A DNA stretch of 64,000 nt from Ardenticatenaceae bacterium (GTDB lineage Bacteria > Chloroflexota > Anaerolineae > Promineifilales > Promineifilaceae), in NCBI GenBank assembly GCA_020634215.1, contig JACKCD010000029.1, positions 5,436-69,435 of the forward strand, written 5' to 3'. This document shows, piece after piece, positions 43,245 to 51,857 of this stretch. The notes under the pieces were generated by a model. It was given only the letters and a program-made list of their open reading frames with translations. It was not told the DNA's origin and made no database searches. The position numbers and the translations under genes are program-made. Within the stretch, counting starts at the first letter, position 1. Every line of letters starts with the position of its first letter.

Positions 43245-44563
43245 CTCATTTCAATTCCCCCTTCCGCTTCCATCACAAAGCCCGGTTTTTCCACCGGCGG
43301 CGCGGGCAGGCCGTAGCGCAGGCGGCGCTGCTGCAAAATGGTTGGCACCACCAGCTGCATCTCCATCATGGCAAATGAATCACCGATGCACTTTTTGGGG
43401 CCGCCCAGGAAGGGGATAAAGGCAAAATTATGGCGGTTTTTGGTCTGCTCCGGGGCAAAGCGGTCGGGGTTAAACTGCTCCGGGTTATCCCAATAGCGCG
43501 GGTCGCGGTGCAGGCCACGAATGTTAAGGACCAAGTGGGTACCTTTAGCAATGTGGTAATCGCCAAACTCGTCGTCGGCATCGGCTTCGCGCAGGGTGAC
43601 GTAAACGGGTGGGTAGAGCCGCAGCGTTTCGGAAATGACCTGCTGGGTGTAGGGCATCTGGGGCAAATCATCCAGCGTGGGTGGGCGAGCCATGCCAACC
43701 ACGGCTTCTACCTCAGCCAACAGCCGCGCCTCAATACCTGGATGCTGCGACAGCAGGTAAAAGAGCCACATCATCGTCAATGCCGTCGTTTCGTGCCCGG
43801 CAAAGACAATGCCGCCCATTTCGCCCACCAAATCTTCGCTGCTGAAAGAACGGCCGTTTTCCTCCAAATGTGCCCCAATCAATGTATCCAGCAGGTCGCC
43901 CTTCACCTCGCCGCTCGCCAACCGACCCTCGACAAGGCGGCGGAGGAGGGAATAGCGGTGAGAAACGGCCGTTTTTACCCGCCGATTCGCCGGAGTAGGC
44001 AACCAAAGCGGCGGCACCCAAATAGACGACGCTCGCTCAAAGGTAAACGCCGAAGCCAATTCATACGTCTCCTGCAGCTCATCCGTCTCCGCCCCCACAT
44101 CAGCACTGAACATCGTGCGGCCAATAATCCGCATTGTCAGCGTTTTCATAGCGTAGCCCAAATTCACCGCTTGCCCTGGCTGCCAACTCCCGGCCAGCCG
44201 CCCCGCCTCCTCGGTCATAATCTCCGCAAAGCGGGCAATTTGCTGCCGATGAAAAGCGGGCTGCATCAGCCGCCGCCGCCACAGCCACTCCTCCCAGTTG
44301 TCGGTGTTAAACATCAGCTCTGGCCCATCCAGCCGGTTCAGGCGGCTTAGGCGACGTTCGCGGGGGTAATTTTTGACGTTTTTCTGCAAAATATGCTGCA
44401 AAAAGTCAGGCTCCGTCACCACCCAATATTCCAGAAACGGCCCCAGCCCAATGCGAACAACCGGCGCAAGCTGCCCCGAACTCAGCCAAAAGTGCAGCGG
44501 ATCAGCACGGTAGCTCAAAAAATCACGAAAAACAGGCACCCCGTCACGGCGACGTGGAGGCAT
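43226..44563 (-). CDS. Cytochrome P450
   Basis: Haem monooxygenase of 445 residues. The I-helix motif AGHETTA, the ExxR motif in SETLRLYP, the PERF-like FNPDRF and the haem loop FLGGPKKCIG (with Cys ligand) are all present. The overall style resembles CYP102/CYP4-like soluble bacterial P450s with no reductase domain, so a separate redox partner is needed. ATG at 44563 is chosen because AGGAGT lies 5 nt upstream; an in-frame TTG at 44584 is not supported. The C-terminal residues VISHR come from the intergenic repeat. Confidence 0.93.
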   Translation of the reverse strand: MPPRRRDGVPVFRDFLSYRADPLHFWLSSGQLAPVVRIGLGPFLEYWVVTEPDFLQHILQKNVKNYPRERRLSRLNRLDGPELMFNTDNWEEWLWRRRLMQPAFHRQQIARFAEIMTEEAGRLAGSWQPGQAVNLGYAMKTLTMRIIGRTMFSADVGAETDELQETYELASAFTFERASSIWVPPLWLPTPANRRVKTAVSHRYSLLRRLVEGRLASGEVKGDLLDTLIGAHLEENGRSFSSEDLVGEMGGIVFAGHETTALTMMWLFYLLSQHPGIEARLLAEVEAVVGMARPPTLDDLPQMPYTQQVISETLRLYPPVYVTLREADADDEFGDYHIAKGTHLVLNIRGLHRDPRYWDNPEQFNPDRFAPEQTKNRHNFAFIPFLGGPKKCIGDSFAMMEMQLVVPTILQQRRLRYGLPAPPVEKPGFVMEAEGGIEMRVISHR

Positions 44564-44583
44564 ATCGTACTCCTCTCGTGCCA

Positions 44584-44647
44584 ATAGGACGCTGATATAC
44601 CTGATTCAAAAGATCAATCAGGTACATCAGGCAAATCTGCGTCCTAT
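44584..44647. repeat. Intergenic inverted repeat, family A
   Basis: ATAGGACGCTGATATACCTG is mirrored by CATCAGGCAAATCTGCGTCC. It lies between the co-directional P450 and pepT genes. Confidence 0.8.
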
Positions 44648-44667
44648 TCTTATTCATGGTAATATGC

Positions 44668-45933
44668 TCACTCTTGTATCGCCTGCCCCCAAAGCTCGAG
44701 CAAATTCAAACACATTTGCACCGATTTTTGCATATCTTGCAGGCTAATCCACTCCTGCGGGCCATGAATGTTCTGCATTCCGGTGAACAAGTTGGGCGTA
44801 GGCAGCCCCATTTCAGTGAGGCGGGAGCCATCGGTGCCGCCGCGAATGGGGTTGCTGATGATGGGCAGCCCTAACTGCTCGACAGCTTGCCTGGCAAGTG
44901 CAACCGGGCGTGGGTCTTTGTCCAGCCAGTAACGCATGTTGCGGTATTGGGGGGTGATACTCACAGTCACTTTGGCGCGGGGTTCAACGGCCTGAATCTT
45001 GCTGGCGGCTTCGTAAATAAGGCCACCGTGTTCCTCTAGCCCGCCCATTTCAAAGTCGCGCAAGATAAAGTGGAGTTCGGCAAAAGCGGCCGTTCCTTTG
45101 AGTTCATAGAGATGGATAAACCCTTCTCGGCCGGCCGTCGTTTCTGGCGTGCGCGTCTCCTGCGGCAGCGATTCCACAAATTTGGCGGCCAGGTGCAGCG
45201 CGTTGACCAGCACCCCCTTGGCCGCCCCCGGGTGTGCCGCTACCCCCGCAATTTGCACCAGTGCCTTGTCGGCCGAAAATGTTTCGGACTCCACTTCACC
45301 GGCCGTTCCCCCATCCAGCGTATACCCCACATCAGCCACCACATCAGCCACAAGCTGCCGGTTCACCCCGCGCCCAATCTCCTCATCCGGCGTAAAACAA
45401 ACGCGCAGTGGGGCATGGGGAATGGTGGGGTCGGCCAGCAGCAGCTTTGCCAGTGCCATAATGATAGCAACCCCGGCCTTGTCATCCGCTCCTAGCAACG
45501 TTTTGCCACTGGCAGTAATGAGATCCTCGCCAATTTTGCCAGCCAAAGCAGAAATCGTGGCTGGATCAAGCACCTGGCTTGGGTCATCAGGCAGCGTGAT
45601 GGGCTGCCCCTGGTAATTACGGTGAACCAGCGGCCGGACGTTCGTACCACTGTAGGCAGGAGCGGTATCCACGTGGGCAAAAAGGGCAACAGTTGGGGCA
45701 TTTTCCTGTCCCATCGTTCCTGGAACAGTGGCAATCACAGCACCATAATCGGTGACATAGGCATTCTCAGCCCCCATCGCCACCAGTTCCGTCGCCAGTA
45801 GATTGAGCAAATCATACTGTTTGGCCGTGCTGGGTGCCGTAGGCGAGTTTTCGTCGCTTTGGGTGTCAATTTGTACATAGCGCAAAAAACGCGCTTCGAG
45901 ATCGGCAAGTTGTTGAGCTTGATTCATGATCAT
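44668..45933 (-). CDS. pepT: Peptidase T (tripeptide aminopeptidase)
   Basis: Zinc metallopeptidase (M20B) that removes the N-terminal residue from tripeptides in the cytoplasm. Metal and catalytic motifs are FAHVDTAP, LGADDKAG, CFTPDEEIGRG, and AAHPG in the dimerisation domain; the final metal His lies in NIHGPQEW. The 421-residue length is typical. ATG at 45933 has AAGGA 5-6 nt upstream; a second ATG six bases on is equally compatible. Confidence 0.93.
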   Translation of the reverse strand: MIMNQAQQLADLEARFLRYVQIDTQSDENSPTAPSTAKQYDLLNLLATELVAMGAENAYVTDYGAVIATVPGTMGQENAPTVALFAHVDTAPAYSGTNVRPLVHRNYQGQPITLPDDPSQVLDPATISALAGKIGEDLITASGKTLLGADDKAGVAIIMALAKLLLADPTIPHAPLRVCFTPDEEIGRGVNRQLVADVVADVGYTLDGGTAGEVESETFSADKALVQIAGVAAHPGAAKGVLVNALHLAAKFVESLPQETRTPETTAGREGFIHLYELKGTAAFAELHFILRDFEMGGLEEHGGLIYEAASKIQAVEPRAKVTVSITPQYRNMRYWLDKDPRPVALARQAVEQLGLPIISNPIRGGTDGSRLTEMGLPTPNLFTGMQNIHGPQEWISLQDMQKSVQMCLNLLELWGQAIQE

Positions 45934-45988
45934 TGTTGTCCTTGTAAGCCAAGAAGTTACAGTGAATTAACAAATTAATCGGGCAAAT

Positions 45989-46071
45989 GTCATTCCGAGC
46001 GAAGTCTTCGGAGCGAGGAATCCTTCATGATACAGAAACAGAAAGATTCCTCGGAGGACCTCGGAATGACA
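45989..46071. repeat. Intergenic inverted repeat, family G (TCATTCCGAGCGAAG)
   Basis: GTCATTCCGAGCGAAGTCTT and GAGCGAGGAATC are answered by GATTCCTCGGAGGACCTCGG followed by AATGAC. It is the largest part of the gap between pepT and the rhomboid gene. Confidence 0.75.
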
Positions 46072-46156
46072 GGAAAAGGTGCATTGTCTTTCTACCCATT
46101 TATTTTTTGTAGATATATAAGAACTTCTTGGAAGAAATTGCATTACTAAATGGTCA

Positions 46157-46876
46157 CTAATAGCGATAACGACTGGCGCGTTCGTAAAGCATTTCGCGGC
46201 GCAGGTCGGCCGGGGGTTGGGGGACGATGCGCATGAAGAACCAGCCCAAAACGGCTCCAGCAACAAAACCACCGATGTGGGCAAAAAAGGCTACGCCACC
46301 ACCCGTTTCCACCCCCAGCGAAAGCAGGCCGTTAAAAAGCTGGAGTACAAACCATAGTGCCAGCACAGCCCAAGCAGGCCAATCGGCCATGCGGCTGAAA
46401 AGACCGAGGGGGATAATGCCGCGCACGCGCACGCCGGGAAAAAGCACCAAATAGCAGCCCAACACCCCGGCAATCGCGCCACTGGCACCCACCAGCGGAA
46501 TTTGGGAGGTGGGGTCAATGATGACCTGGGCAAAGATAGCGACAAAGCCGCTGGCGAAGTAAAGGAGAAGATAGAGCAGCCGGCCGAATCGATCCTCAAT
46601 ATTATCGCCAAACAAATAGAGGTAGAGCATGTTGCCACCCAAATGCGCCCAGCCGCCGTGCAAAAACATGCTGCGAAGACTATCAAGCAGCGATTCTAGC
46701 GAAAAAGGGGCAGCAGTGAGGTTGGCGGGGACGACGGAAATATCCAGAATGGCGCGTTGGAGTTGGTCGGCTGAGAGCGTTTGCTCCCAAAGAAAAACAA
46801 GAACGTTGAGAGCGATGAGACCAAAAGTGAACAGCGGCCAGCGGCGGGTGGGGTTTAGGTCTTGGAGTGGAATCAT
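46157..46876 (-). CDS. Rhomboid-family intramembrane serine protease
   Basis: Cleaves membrane-anchored proteins within the bilayer. The 239-residue, six-helix protein shows HGGWAHLGGNMLYLYLFG, the catalytic Ser in LVGASGAIAG and the catalytic His in FFAHIGGFVAGAVLG. The first helix is preceded by PLQDLNPTRRWPLFT, common in this subgroup. The C-terminus is cytoplasmic and basic. The substrate is unknown. It is divergent from the aminotransferase gene. Confidence 0.92.
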   Translation of the reverse strand: MIPLQDLNPTRRWPLFTFGLIALNVLVFLWEQTLSADQLQRAILDISVVPANLTAAPFSLESLLDSLRSMFLHGGWAHLGGNMLYLYLFGDNIEDRFGRLLYLLLYFASGFVAIFAQVIIDPTSQIPLVGASGAIAGVLGCYLVLFPGVRVRGIIPLGLFSRMADWPAWAVLALWFVLQLFNGLLSLGVETGGGVAFFAHIGGFVAGAVLGWFFMRIVPQPPADLRREMLYERASRYRY

Positions 46877-46912
46877 AATCTGCTTTTGAAGGGCATAAAC
46901 TGGCTTTTGCTT

Positions 46913-46970
46913 GGGATTAGGGATTGGAGATTAAAGACGGTCAATCTCCAATCTCCAATCCCTAATCTCC
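46913..46970. repeat. Intergenic inverted repeat, family D
   Basis: GGGATTAGGGATTGGAGATT is mirrored by AATCTCCAATCCCTAATCTC. It lies between divergent genes, so it is not a terminator in this place. Confidence 0.8.
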
Positions 46971-47085
46971 AGCCAATTTATGACCTCATGTACCTAGTTT
47001 TGTCTATTGTAAAGGATCATGGCTTGTCGGGCGATAATGAGGGACAATTAGGTCATTATCTATTTTGGAGGCGTTTGTTTGTAGG

Positions 47086-48189
47086 ATGTTACCAAAACGA
47101 AAGTTGATGATTCCGGGGCCGGCCGAAGTTGAAGACGTGGTGCTGGCTGAAATGGGCAAGCAGGTAGCGGCTCATTATGGGCCGGAGTGGGCGGAACTGT
47201 ACGGGGAAACCGTCAATTTGCTAAAGGGTATCTTTGGCACAGAGGGTGATGTTTTTTTGCTGGCAGGACCGGGCAATGCTGGGGTAGAAGCGGTGGTAGC
47301 GACGCTGTTTGCACCGGGAGAACGGGTGCTGATTGGCAACAACGGCTTTTTTGGCGACCGAATGGGGGAGATTGCGCGGGCACGGGAGCTGGATGTGGTC
47401 GAAGTAACGGCCGTTTGGGGCAACCCCCTCGACCCATCTGCCATTGATGCTGCCCTGCGCCAAGACCCGACCATTGCTGGGCTAATCGCCGTGCATCATG
47501 AAACCTCCACCGGCGTCTTGAACCCCGTCCAGCAGCTTGGTGCGGTGGCGCGGCGGCACGGCGTGCTGTTCGCTGTGGATGCCGTTGCTTCGCTAGGCGC
47601 GGAAATGGTCAAAATGGATGCCTGGGGGATTGATGCCTGCGTCGCTTCGTCCAACAAGGGGCTGGGGTCGTTTCCAGGACTGGCACCAGTGGCAGTAGGC
47701 AAGCAGGTGTGGGAACAAATTGCCCACAAAACCCACAAGGCAGGCTGGTATCTGGATTTGCGGACGTGGCAAAAGTACAGCCATGATGCCTGGCATCCCT
47801 CGCCAGTAACGGTTAGCTCGAATGCGGTGGAGGCACTGCACGCCGGGGTACAGGCGATTGTTGAGGAAGGGCTAGAAAACCGAGCAGCGGAGTTTAAGCG
47901 GATTGCCACGCTGTTTCGGGGCGAGATTGTCAAGCGGGGGTTTGGGCTGCTGGCGGAAGGGAATTGTGCGTCGTCGGTATTAACGGCCGTTACACCCCCA
48001 CCCGACCTCGACATCACCCACATGCTCAACACCCTGCGCGAAGAAAAAGGCATCCACGTCGGCAACGGGCTGGGCAAGCTCTACGGCCACATGGCTCGCG
48101 TCGGCCACTTGGGACGGGCACGGTCAGAGGCGTATGTGGCGGCGTTGTTGGAAGCGATTGATGATTATATGACAGAGGTAGCCGGATAA
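47086..48189 (+). CDS. Class V aminotransferase (alanine-glyoxylate / serine-pyruvate type)
   Basis: PLP-dependent aminotransferase of 367 residues. LMIPGPAEVEDVVLAEM, FLLAGPGNAGVEAVVAT, IAVHHETSTGVLNP, FAVDAVASLGAEM and the PLP-Lys segment SSNKGLGSFPGLA (Lys near 191) are the family hallmarks. GGAGG stands 13 nt before ATG 47086; an upstream TTG at 47065 overlaps that site and is unlikely. The likely amino donors are serine or alanine and the acceptor glyoxylate or pyruvate, by family only. Confidence 0.88.
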   Translation: MLPKRKLMIPGPAEVEDVVLAEMGKQVAAHYGPEWAELYGETVNLLKGIFGTEGDVFLLAGPGNAGVEAVVATLFAPGERVLIGNNGFFGDRMGEIARARELDVVEVTAVWGNPLDPSAIDAALRQDPTIAGLIAVHHETSTGVLNPVQQLGAVARRHGVLFAVDAVASLGAEMVKMDAWGIDACVASSNKGLGSFPGLAPVAVGKQVWEQIAHKTHKAGWYLDLRTWQKYSHDAWHPSPVTVSSNAVEALHAGVQAIVEEGLENRAAEFKRIATLFRGEIVKRGFGLLAEGNCASSVLTAVTPPPDLDITHMLNTLREEKGIHVGNGLGKLYGHMARVGHLGRARSEAYVAALLEAIDDYMTEVAG

Positions 48190-48190
48190 G

Positions 48191-48234
48191 ACGTGGTGCG
48201 TGGTACATGATACGCTACGCACCACGCACCACGT
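48191..48234. repeat. Intergenic inverted repeat, family F (ACGTGGTGCGTGGT)
   Basis: A perfect 14-bp arm ACGTGGTGCGTGGT and its complement ACCACGCACCACGT around a 16-nt loop. It lies between co-directional genes and ends 9 nt before the next ATG. Confidence 0.8.
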
Positions 48235-48242
48235 AACTGGGC

Positions 48243-49475
48243 ATGGCAAACACACCTACTACCCTCATCGAGCTTGATCACAGCGACGACATTGTTTCGG
48301 TGCTGGATCGGCTGGTGTGGGCGCGGGGGCAGCGGCTGCTGCTGGTGGACAACGTGGGCGTGCTGCACAAAGGGACAGATTTGGTGCGGCTGCGGCGGCT
48401 GGCAGACCAGCGGCGGCTGGAAGTGGGGCTGGTGACAGGCAGCAAGCAAGTGCGGCGGCAGGCGTTGGCACTGGGGATTCCCACCTTTGCCAACGCTGAA
48501 ACGGCACAGCGAAGCCGCCGGGGGTGGTGGCGCGGACGACGACGGCGGGAACAGGTGGGGTTGGTTCGGCAGGCTCACCAATCGCTTCAACCCAGTGAGG
48601 TAGGGAAAAAACGGCCGTTTCCTCCCCTCGCCCCGCCCAAACCCAAAACGCGCACCCTGCTGCACCGCTGGCTGCTGCGTTATGCCGCTACCTTCCTCTT
48701 TTTTGTTACCGTTGCCTTACTCATTGTCCTTTTTCTCTACCGTGTTCCCCGCGCCACCATCACCCTGCACCCCAAAAGCGAAACCATTACTCAGCCGCTG
48801 CTGCTGGCAGCCGACCCCGCTTTAGCCAATGCCAGTGGGCAAACGCTGTCGGCCGAACGGCTGACAACCGAAACGCGCTGGCAAGGAGGCGTTCCCATTA
48901 ACGGCGTGGTCACGGCCGAAGACCAGGCGCGGCTGCAAGCGCAAGGGGAGCAGTTTATGCGGACGGTGGCACTGGCTGATTTGGGGGCGCGGCAACGGCC
49001 GTTTTTGCTCCCCGAATCAGTCCAACTGGAAGCCATCACCCAGCTTACCTTTTCCCACCCGGTCGGCGCGGCCACGGAGCGGTTGGGGTTAGAGATGGGA
49101 GCAACGTGGCGGGGAACGGCCGTTGATTTGGCGCTGGCAACCCCGCTGGCGCTGGCGGCACTGCAAACGGCCGTTTCCCCCGGTTATGAACTCCAGCTAG
49201 ACAGCCTCTCACTGCTGCCGGAAGCGGTGCAAGCGGTGGATGAAACGGGGCGGGTGACGTTTGGGGTTACGGCAACGGCACAATCGGCAGCAAAACTGGT
49301 GGTTGAAGGGGCATTAACGGCCGTTGCCGGGCAACCTCCTGCCATCGCCCAAGCTTATCTGGCACAGCAGCTACCGCTGGCCGAACCGCCAACGCTGACC
49401 ATTTGGCCGACCTGGTTTGGGCGACTGCCGTATGTGGTGGCAAGAATGGAAACGGCCGTTGTGGTTGAAGAGTAA
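48243..49475 (+). CDS. Membrane-anchored protein with baseplate-J-like region (low certainty)
   Basis: A 410-residue protein. The cytoplasmic N-terminal part (about 1-140) has a small alpha/beta pattern (RLLLVDNVGVLHKG, GLVTGSKQVRRQALALGIPTF) and a very basic stretch (RRGWWRGRRRRE). One membrane helix follows (about 145-167, YAATFLFFVTVALLIVLFLY). The outer part resembles proteins annotated in Chloroflexota as baseplate J-like, with TITLHPKSETIT and alternating beta-strands. Their function is unknown, and no phage-tail or contractile-system neighbours are present. The stop codon lies in the downstream repeat. It contains six AACGGCCGTT copies, the densest of any gene here. Confidence 0.6.
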   Translation: MANTPTTLIELDHSDDIVSVLDRLVWARGQRLLLVDNVGVLHKGTDLVRLRRLADQRRLEVGLVTGSKQVRRQALALGIPTFANAETAQRSRRGWWRGRRRREQVGLVRQAHQSLQPSEVGKKRPFPPLAPPKPKTRTLLHRWLLRYAATFLFFVTVALLIVLFLYRVPRATITLHPKSETITQPLLLAADPALANASGQTLSAERLTTETRWQGGVPINGVVTAEDQARLQAQGEQFMRTVALADLGARQRPFLLPESVQLEAITQLTFSHPVGAATERLGLEMGATWRGTAVDLALATPLALAALQTAVSPGYELQLDSLSLLPEAVQAVDETGRVTFGVTATAQSAAKLVVEGALTAVAGQPPAIAQAYLAQQLPLAEPPTLTIWPTWFGRLPYVVARMETAVVVEE

Positions 49476-49544
49476 CAGGTAACAAGTTACAAGTGGCAAG
49501 TCTTGTTTGCTAACGTAACTTGCCACCTGCCACCTGCTACCTGC
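49473..49544. repeat. Intergenic inverted repeat, family E
   Basis: TAACAGGTAACAAGTTACAA is mirrored by CCACCTGCCACCTGCTACCT. Its first three bases are the TAA stop of the upstream gene. It lies between convergent genes. Confidence 0.8.
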
Positions 49545-49546
49545 TT

Positions 49547-51079
49547 CTATTTTGCAAATCCTACTGCCCGCGTTTCGCGGATCACCGTCACCTGAATTTG
49601 CCCTGGATACTGCATACTGTCTTCAATCGTCTTGGTAATATCCTTCGACAGCCGCAGCGCCCCCAAATCGTCAATCTTGTCTGGCTTCACCAAAATACGG
49701 ATTTCACGACCGGCCTGCAGCGCGTAGGCACTTTCCACACCCTGGAACGAGTGGGCAATTTCTTCCAGCGTCCGCACCCGCTTGATATAGTTCTCCAAGC
49801 TTTCGCGCCGCGCTCCCGGCCGCGCCCCGGAAATGGCATCGGCCGCCTCCACAATAATCGCCTCCACCGTCTCCTGCTCCACCTCATGATGGTGCGATTC
49901 GATGGCGTTGATGACGTGAGCCGGTACGCGGAAGCGGCGGGCAAACTCAGCCCCCAGCTTGGCGTGGGTGCCTTCCTGGTCATGATCCATCGCCTTGCCC
50001 AAGTCGTGGAGCAATGCCCCCATCTTGGCTGCTTCAACATCAGCCCCCAATTCTGCCGCCAAAATCCCGGCAATCTTGGCCGCTTCAACCGCATGATGAA
50101 GCTGGTTTTGCCCATAGGAAGTACGGTATTTTAACCGCCCCAGCATCTTCAAAATTTCCGGGTGTAGCCCGTGGACATTGGCCTCATACGCTGCCTGTTC
50201 GCCTGCATCCCGAATATCCTTTTCCACTTCCACCCGCGCATCCTTGATGAGCTTCTCAATGCGAGCCGGGTGAATACGGCCGTCGGTGATTAATTTCGCC
50301 AATGCCCGCCGTGCCACCTCGCGCCGCACCGAATCAAAACTAGAAATCGTCACCGATTCGGGTGTATCGTCCACTACAATATCTACCCCGGCGGCTTGTT
50401 CAAAGGCGCGAATGTTGCGCCCGCTGCGGCCAATAATACGCCCCTTCATGTCGTCACTGGGCAGCGGCACCACCGACACCACCAGCTCGGCCACCTGGTC
50501 ACTGGCTACCCGCTGGATCGCTTCGGCAATCAGTTTACGCGCTTTGGCATCGGCCGTTTCCTTGGCTTCGTCCTCGATTTCACGCATCTTCCGCGCCATG
50601 TCTTGCCGCGCTTCTTTCTCCACATCTTCCAAAAGCTGTAGCCGCGCTTCGTCAACCGTCATCTGACCAATCTCTTCCAGCCGCGCCAAATGCTCTTCGC
50701 TGGCCTTTTCCAACTGGTTAGACCGCTTGTCAATGGCACTTTGCCGCCGGTTTAGCTGCTGCTCCCGCGCCTCCAAGCGCTTGGCCTGGCTATCCAGCTT
50801 CTCGTTGCGCCGGTCCACGCGCTCTTCCGCCCGTGCCAAATCCTGATACCGCCGCTCGGCCACCTTTTCGGTTTCTTGACGCAGCGTTTTGGACTCCTGC
50901 TGCGCCTCTTCAATCAAAGTGCGATTTTCTCGCTCGGCGATTTCGCGCCGCTGTTCCAATTCGGCTCTAAATCGTGCTTCTTCTTCTTCCAGGCGCGGCC
51001 GATATTGGTAGCGGAAATAGGCGTATGCCCCCCCCCCACCAATAAGCAGGCCCAGAATGATGCCGATGAAAGTTTCCAT
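49547..51079 (-). CDS. rny: Ribonuclease Y
   Basis: Membrane-bound endoribonuclease that starts mRNA decay. The 510-residue protein has the full architecture: an N-terminal membrane helix (METFIGIILGLLIGGGGAYAY), a long coiled coil (about 25-200), a KH domain (MKGRIIGRSGRNIRAFE) and an HD domain with LHDLGKAMDHD. The C-terminal KPDKIDD and IQVTVIRETRA are also typical. AAGGAGAAG precedes the ATG at 51079, 18 nt after recX. It is the last gene of recA-recX-rny. Confidence 0.95.
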   Translation of the reverse strand: METFIGIILGLLIGGGGAYAYFRYQYRPRLEEEEARFRAELEQRREIAERENRTLIEEAQQESKTLRQETEKVAERRYQDLARAEERVDRRNEKLDSQAKRLEAREQQLNRRQSAIDKRSNQLEKASEEHLARLEEIGQMTVDEARLQLLEDVEKEARQDMARKMREIEDEAKETADAKARKLIAEAIQRVASDQVAELVVSVVPLPSDDMKGRIIGRSGRNIRAFEQAAGVDIVVDDTPESVTISSFDSVRREVARRALAKLITDGRIHPARIEKLIKDARVEVEKDIRDAGEQAAYEANVHGLHPEILKMLGRLKYRTSYGQNQLHHAVEAAKIAGILAAELGADVEAAKMGALLHDLGKAMDHDQEGTHAKLGAEFARRFRVPAHVINAIESHHHEVEQETVEAIIVEAADAISGARPGARRESLENYIKRVRTLEEIAHSFQGVESAYALQAGREIRILVKPDKIDDLGALRLSKDITKTIEDSMQYPGQIQVTVIRETRAVGFAK

Positions 51080-51097
51080 AACGCTTCTCCTTCCGGG

Positions 51098-51724
51098 TCA
51101 ATTATCCTCATTAAGTTGTCGCCACGCTTCTTCCGTTGCGTGCCGGATCGTTTCGTAATGAAAGCCACGGCGCTGCAAGAATTGCCCCAACTTTTGCTGG
51201 AATAGCTCCTTGGGCAATTGCGACAGCGAGCGTGCTTTGCGGGTTGCTGCTTGTAAAGCAGCGTCGTCTTCGTTTAGCTCCCCCAAAACCTGATCAATGA
51301 TCTTGGGTTCCACCCCTTTTTGGCGTAGTTCTTGCTGCAATGCCATGCGGCCACGCGGCTTGAAAGTCTCGCGCTGTTCCAGCCAATATTCCGCAAAAGC
51401 GACATCGTTAAGAAAACCATAGCCTTCCAGTTTTTCAATAACGGCTTCAATGATGGCTGGATCGTACTCTTTTTTCTGCAAATTTTGGCGAACCTCGACA
51501 ACGCTGCGCGGCCGGTAGGTGAGGAAGCGAACAGCACTGTTGTAGGCTTTATCCAACACATCTTCTTGCTGGAGCGCGACGATTTGGGCGGGGGTGAGGG
51601 CTTGGCCGACAGTAAGTTTGCCAGAAACGGCCGTTGGCAAACCAAACGCAAACTCACCATCTAAAAAGACGTTGACCCGGTTTTCATTTCGCTTTTGCGG
51701 TGTTAGCGCTGTAATGATCCTCAT
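51098..51724 (-). CDS. recX: Regulatory protein RecX
   Basis: Inhibits RecA filament activity. The 208-residue protein has RecX motifs: RVNVFLDGEFAFGL at the start, YNSAVRFLTYRPRSVVEVRQNL, GFLNDVAFAEYWLEQR and RRGFHYETI. ATG at 51724 is chosen by alignment. It stands only 2-3 nt after the U-run of a terminator-like hairpin and has no Shine-Dalgarno. An in-frame GTG at 51751 lies inside that hairpin. The 134-nt gap to recA is therefore probably regulatory. Confidence 0.9.
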   Translation of the reverse strand: MRIITALTPQKRNENRVNVFLDGEFAFGLPTAVSGKLTVGQALTPAQIVALQQEDVLDKAYNSAVRFLTYRPRSVVEVRQNLQKKEYDPAIIEAVIEKLEGYGFLNDVAFAEYWLEQRETFKPRGRMALQQELRQKGVEPKIIDQVLGELNEDDAALQAATRKARSLSQLPKELFQQKLGQFLQRRGFHYETIRHATEEAWRQLNEDN

Positions 51725-51726
51725 GT

Positions 51727-51757
51727 AAAAAAAGCCGTGGCTTGCGGCCACGGCTTA
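51727..51757 (-). terminator. Terminator/attenuator between recA and recX
   Basis: On the minus strand a 9-bp stem AGCCGTGGC...GCCACGGCT with a 5-nt loop is followed by seven Ts that end next to the recX ATG. It should end most recA transcripts and let through a fraction for recX. Confidence 0.75.
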
Positions 51758-51857
51758 ATCCGTCTCTGTGTCCATATACGCCGTGGCAACAAAGCACAGC
51801 AGCCAGCAAGCTGCCAGTGCCTATGCATTATTTTGTTGCATCCACGGCCCTAAACGT

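Noticed and set aside
43430..44350. 306-codon open frame on the plus strand
   Set aside because: Antisense to the P450 gene, whose motifs are unmistakable; no domain seen.
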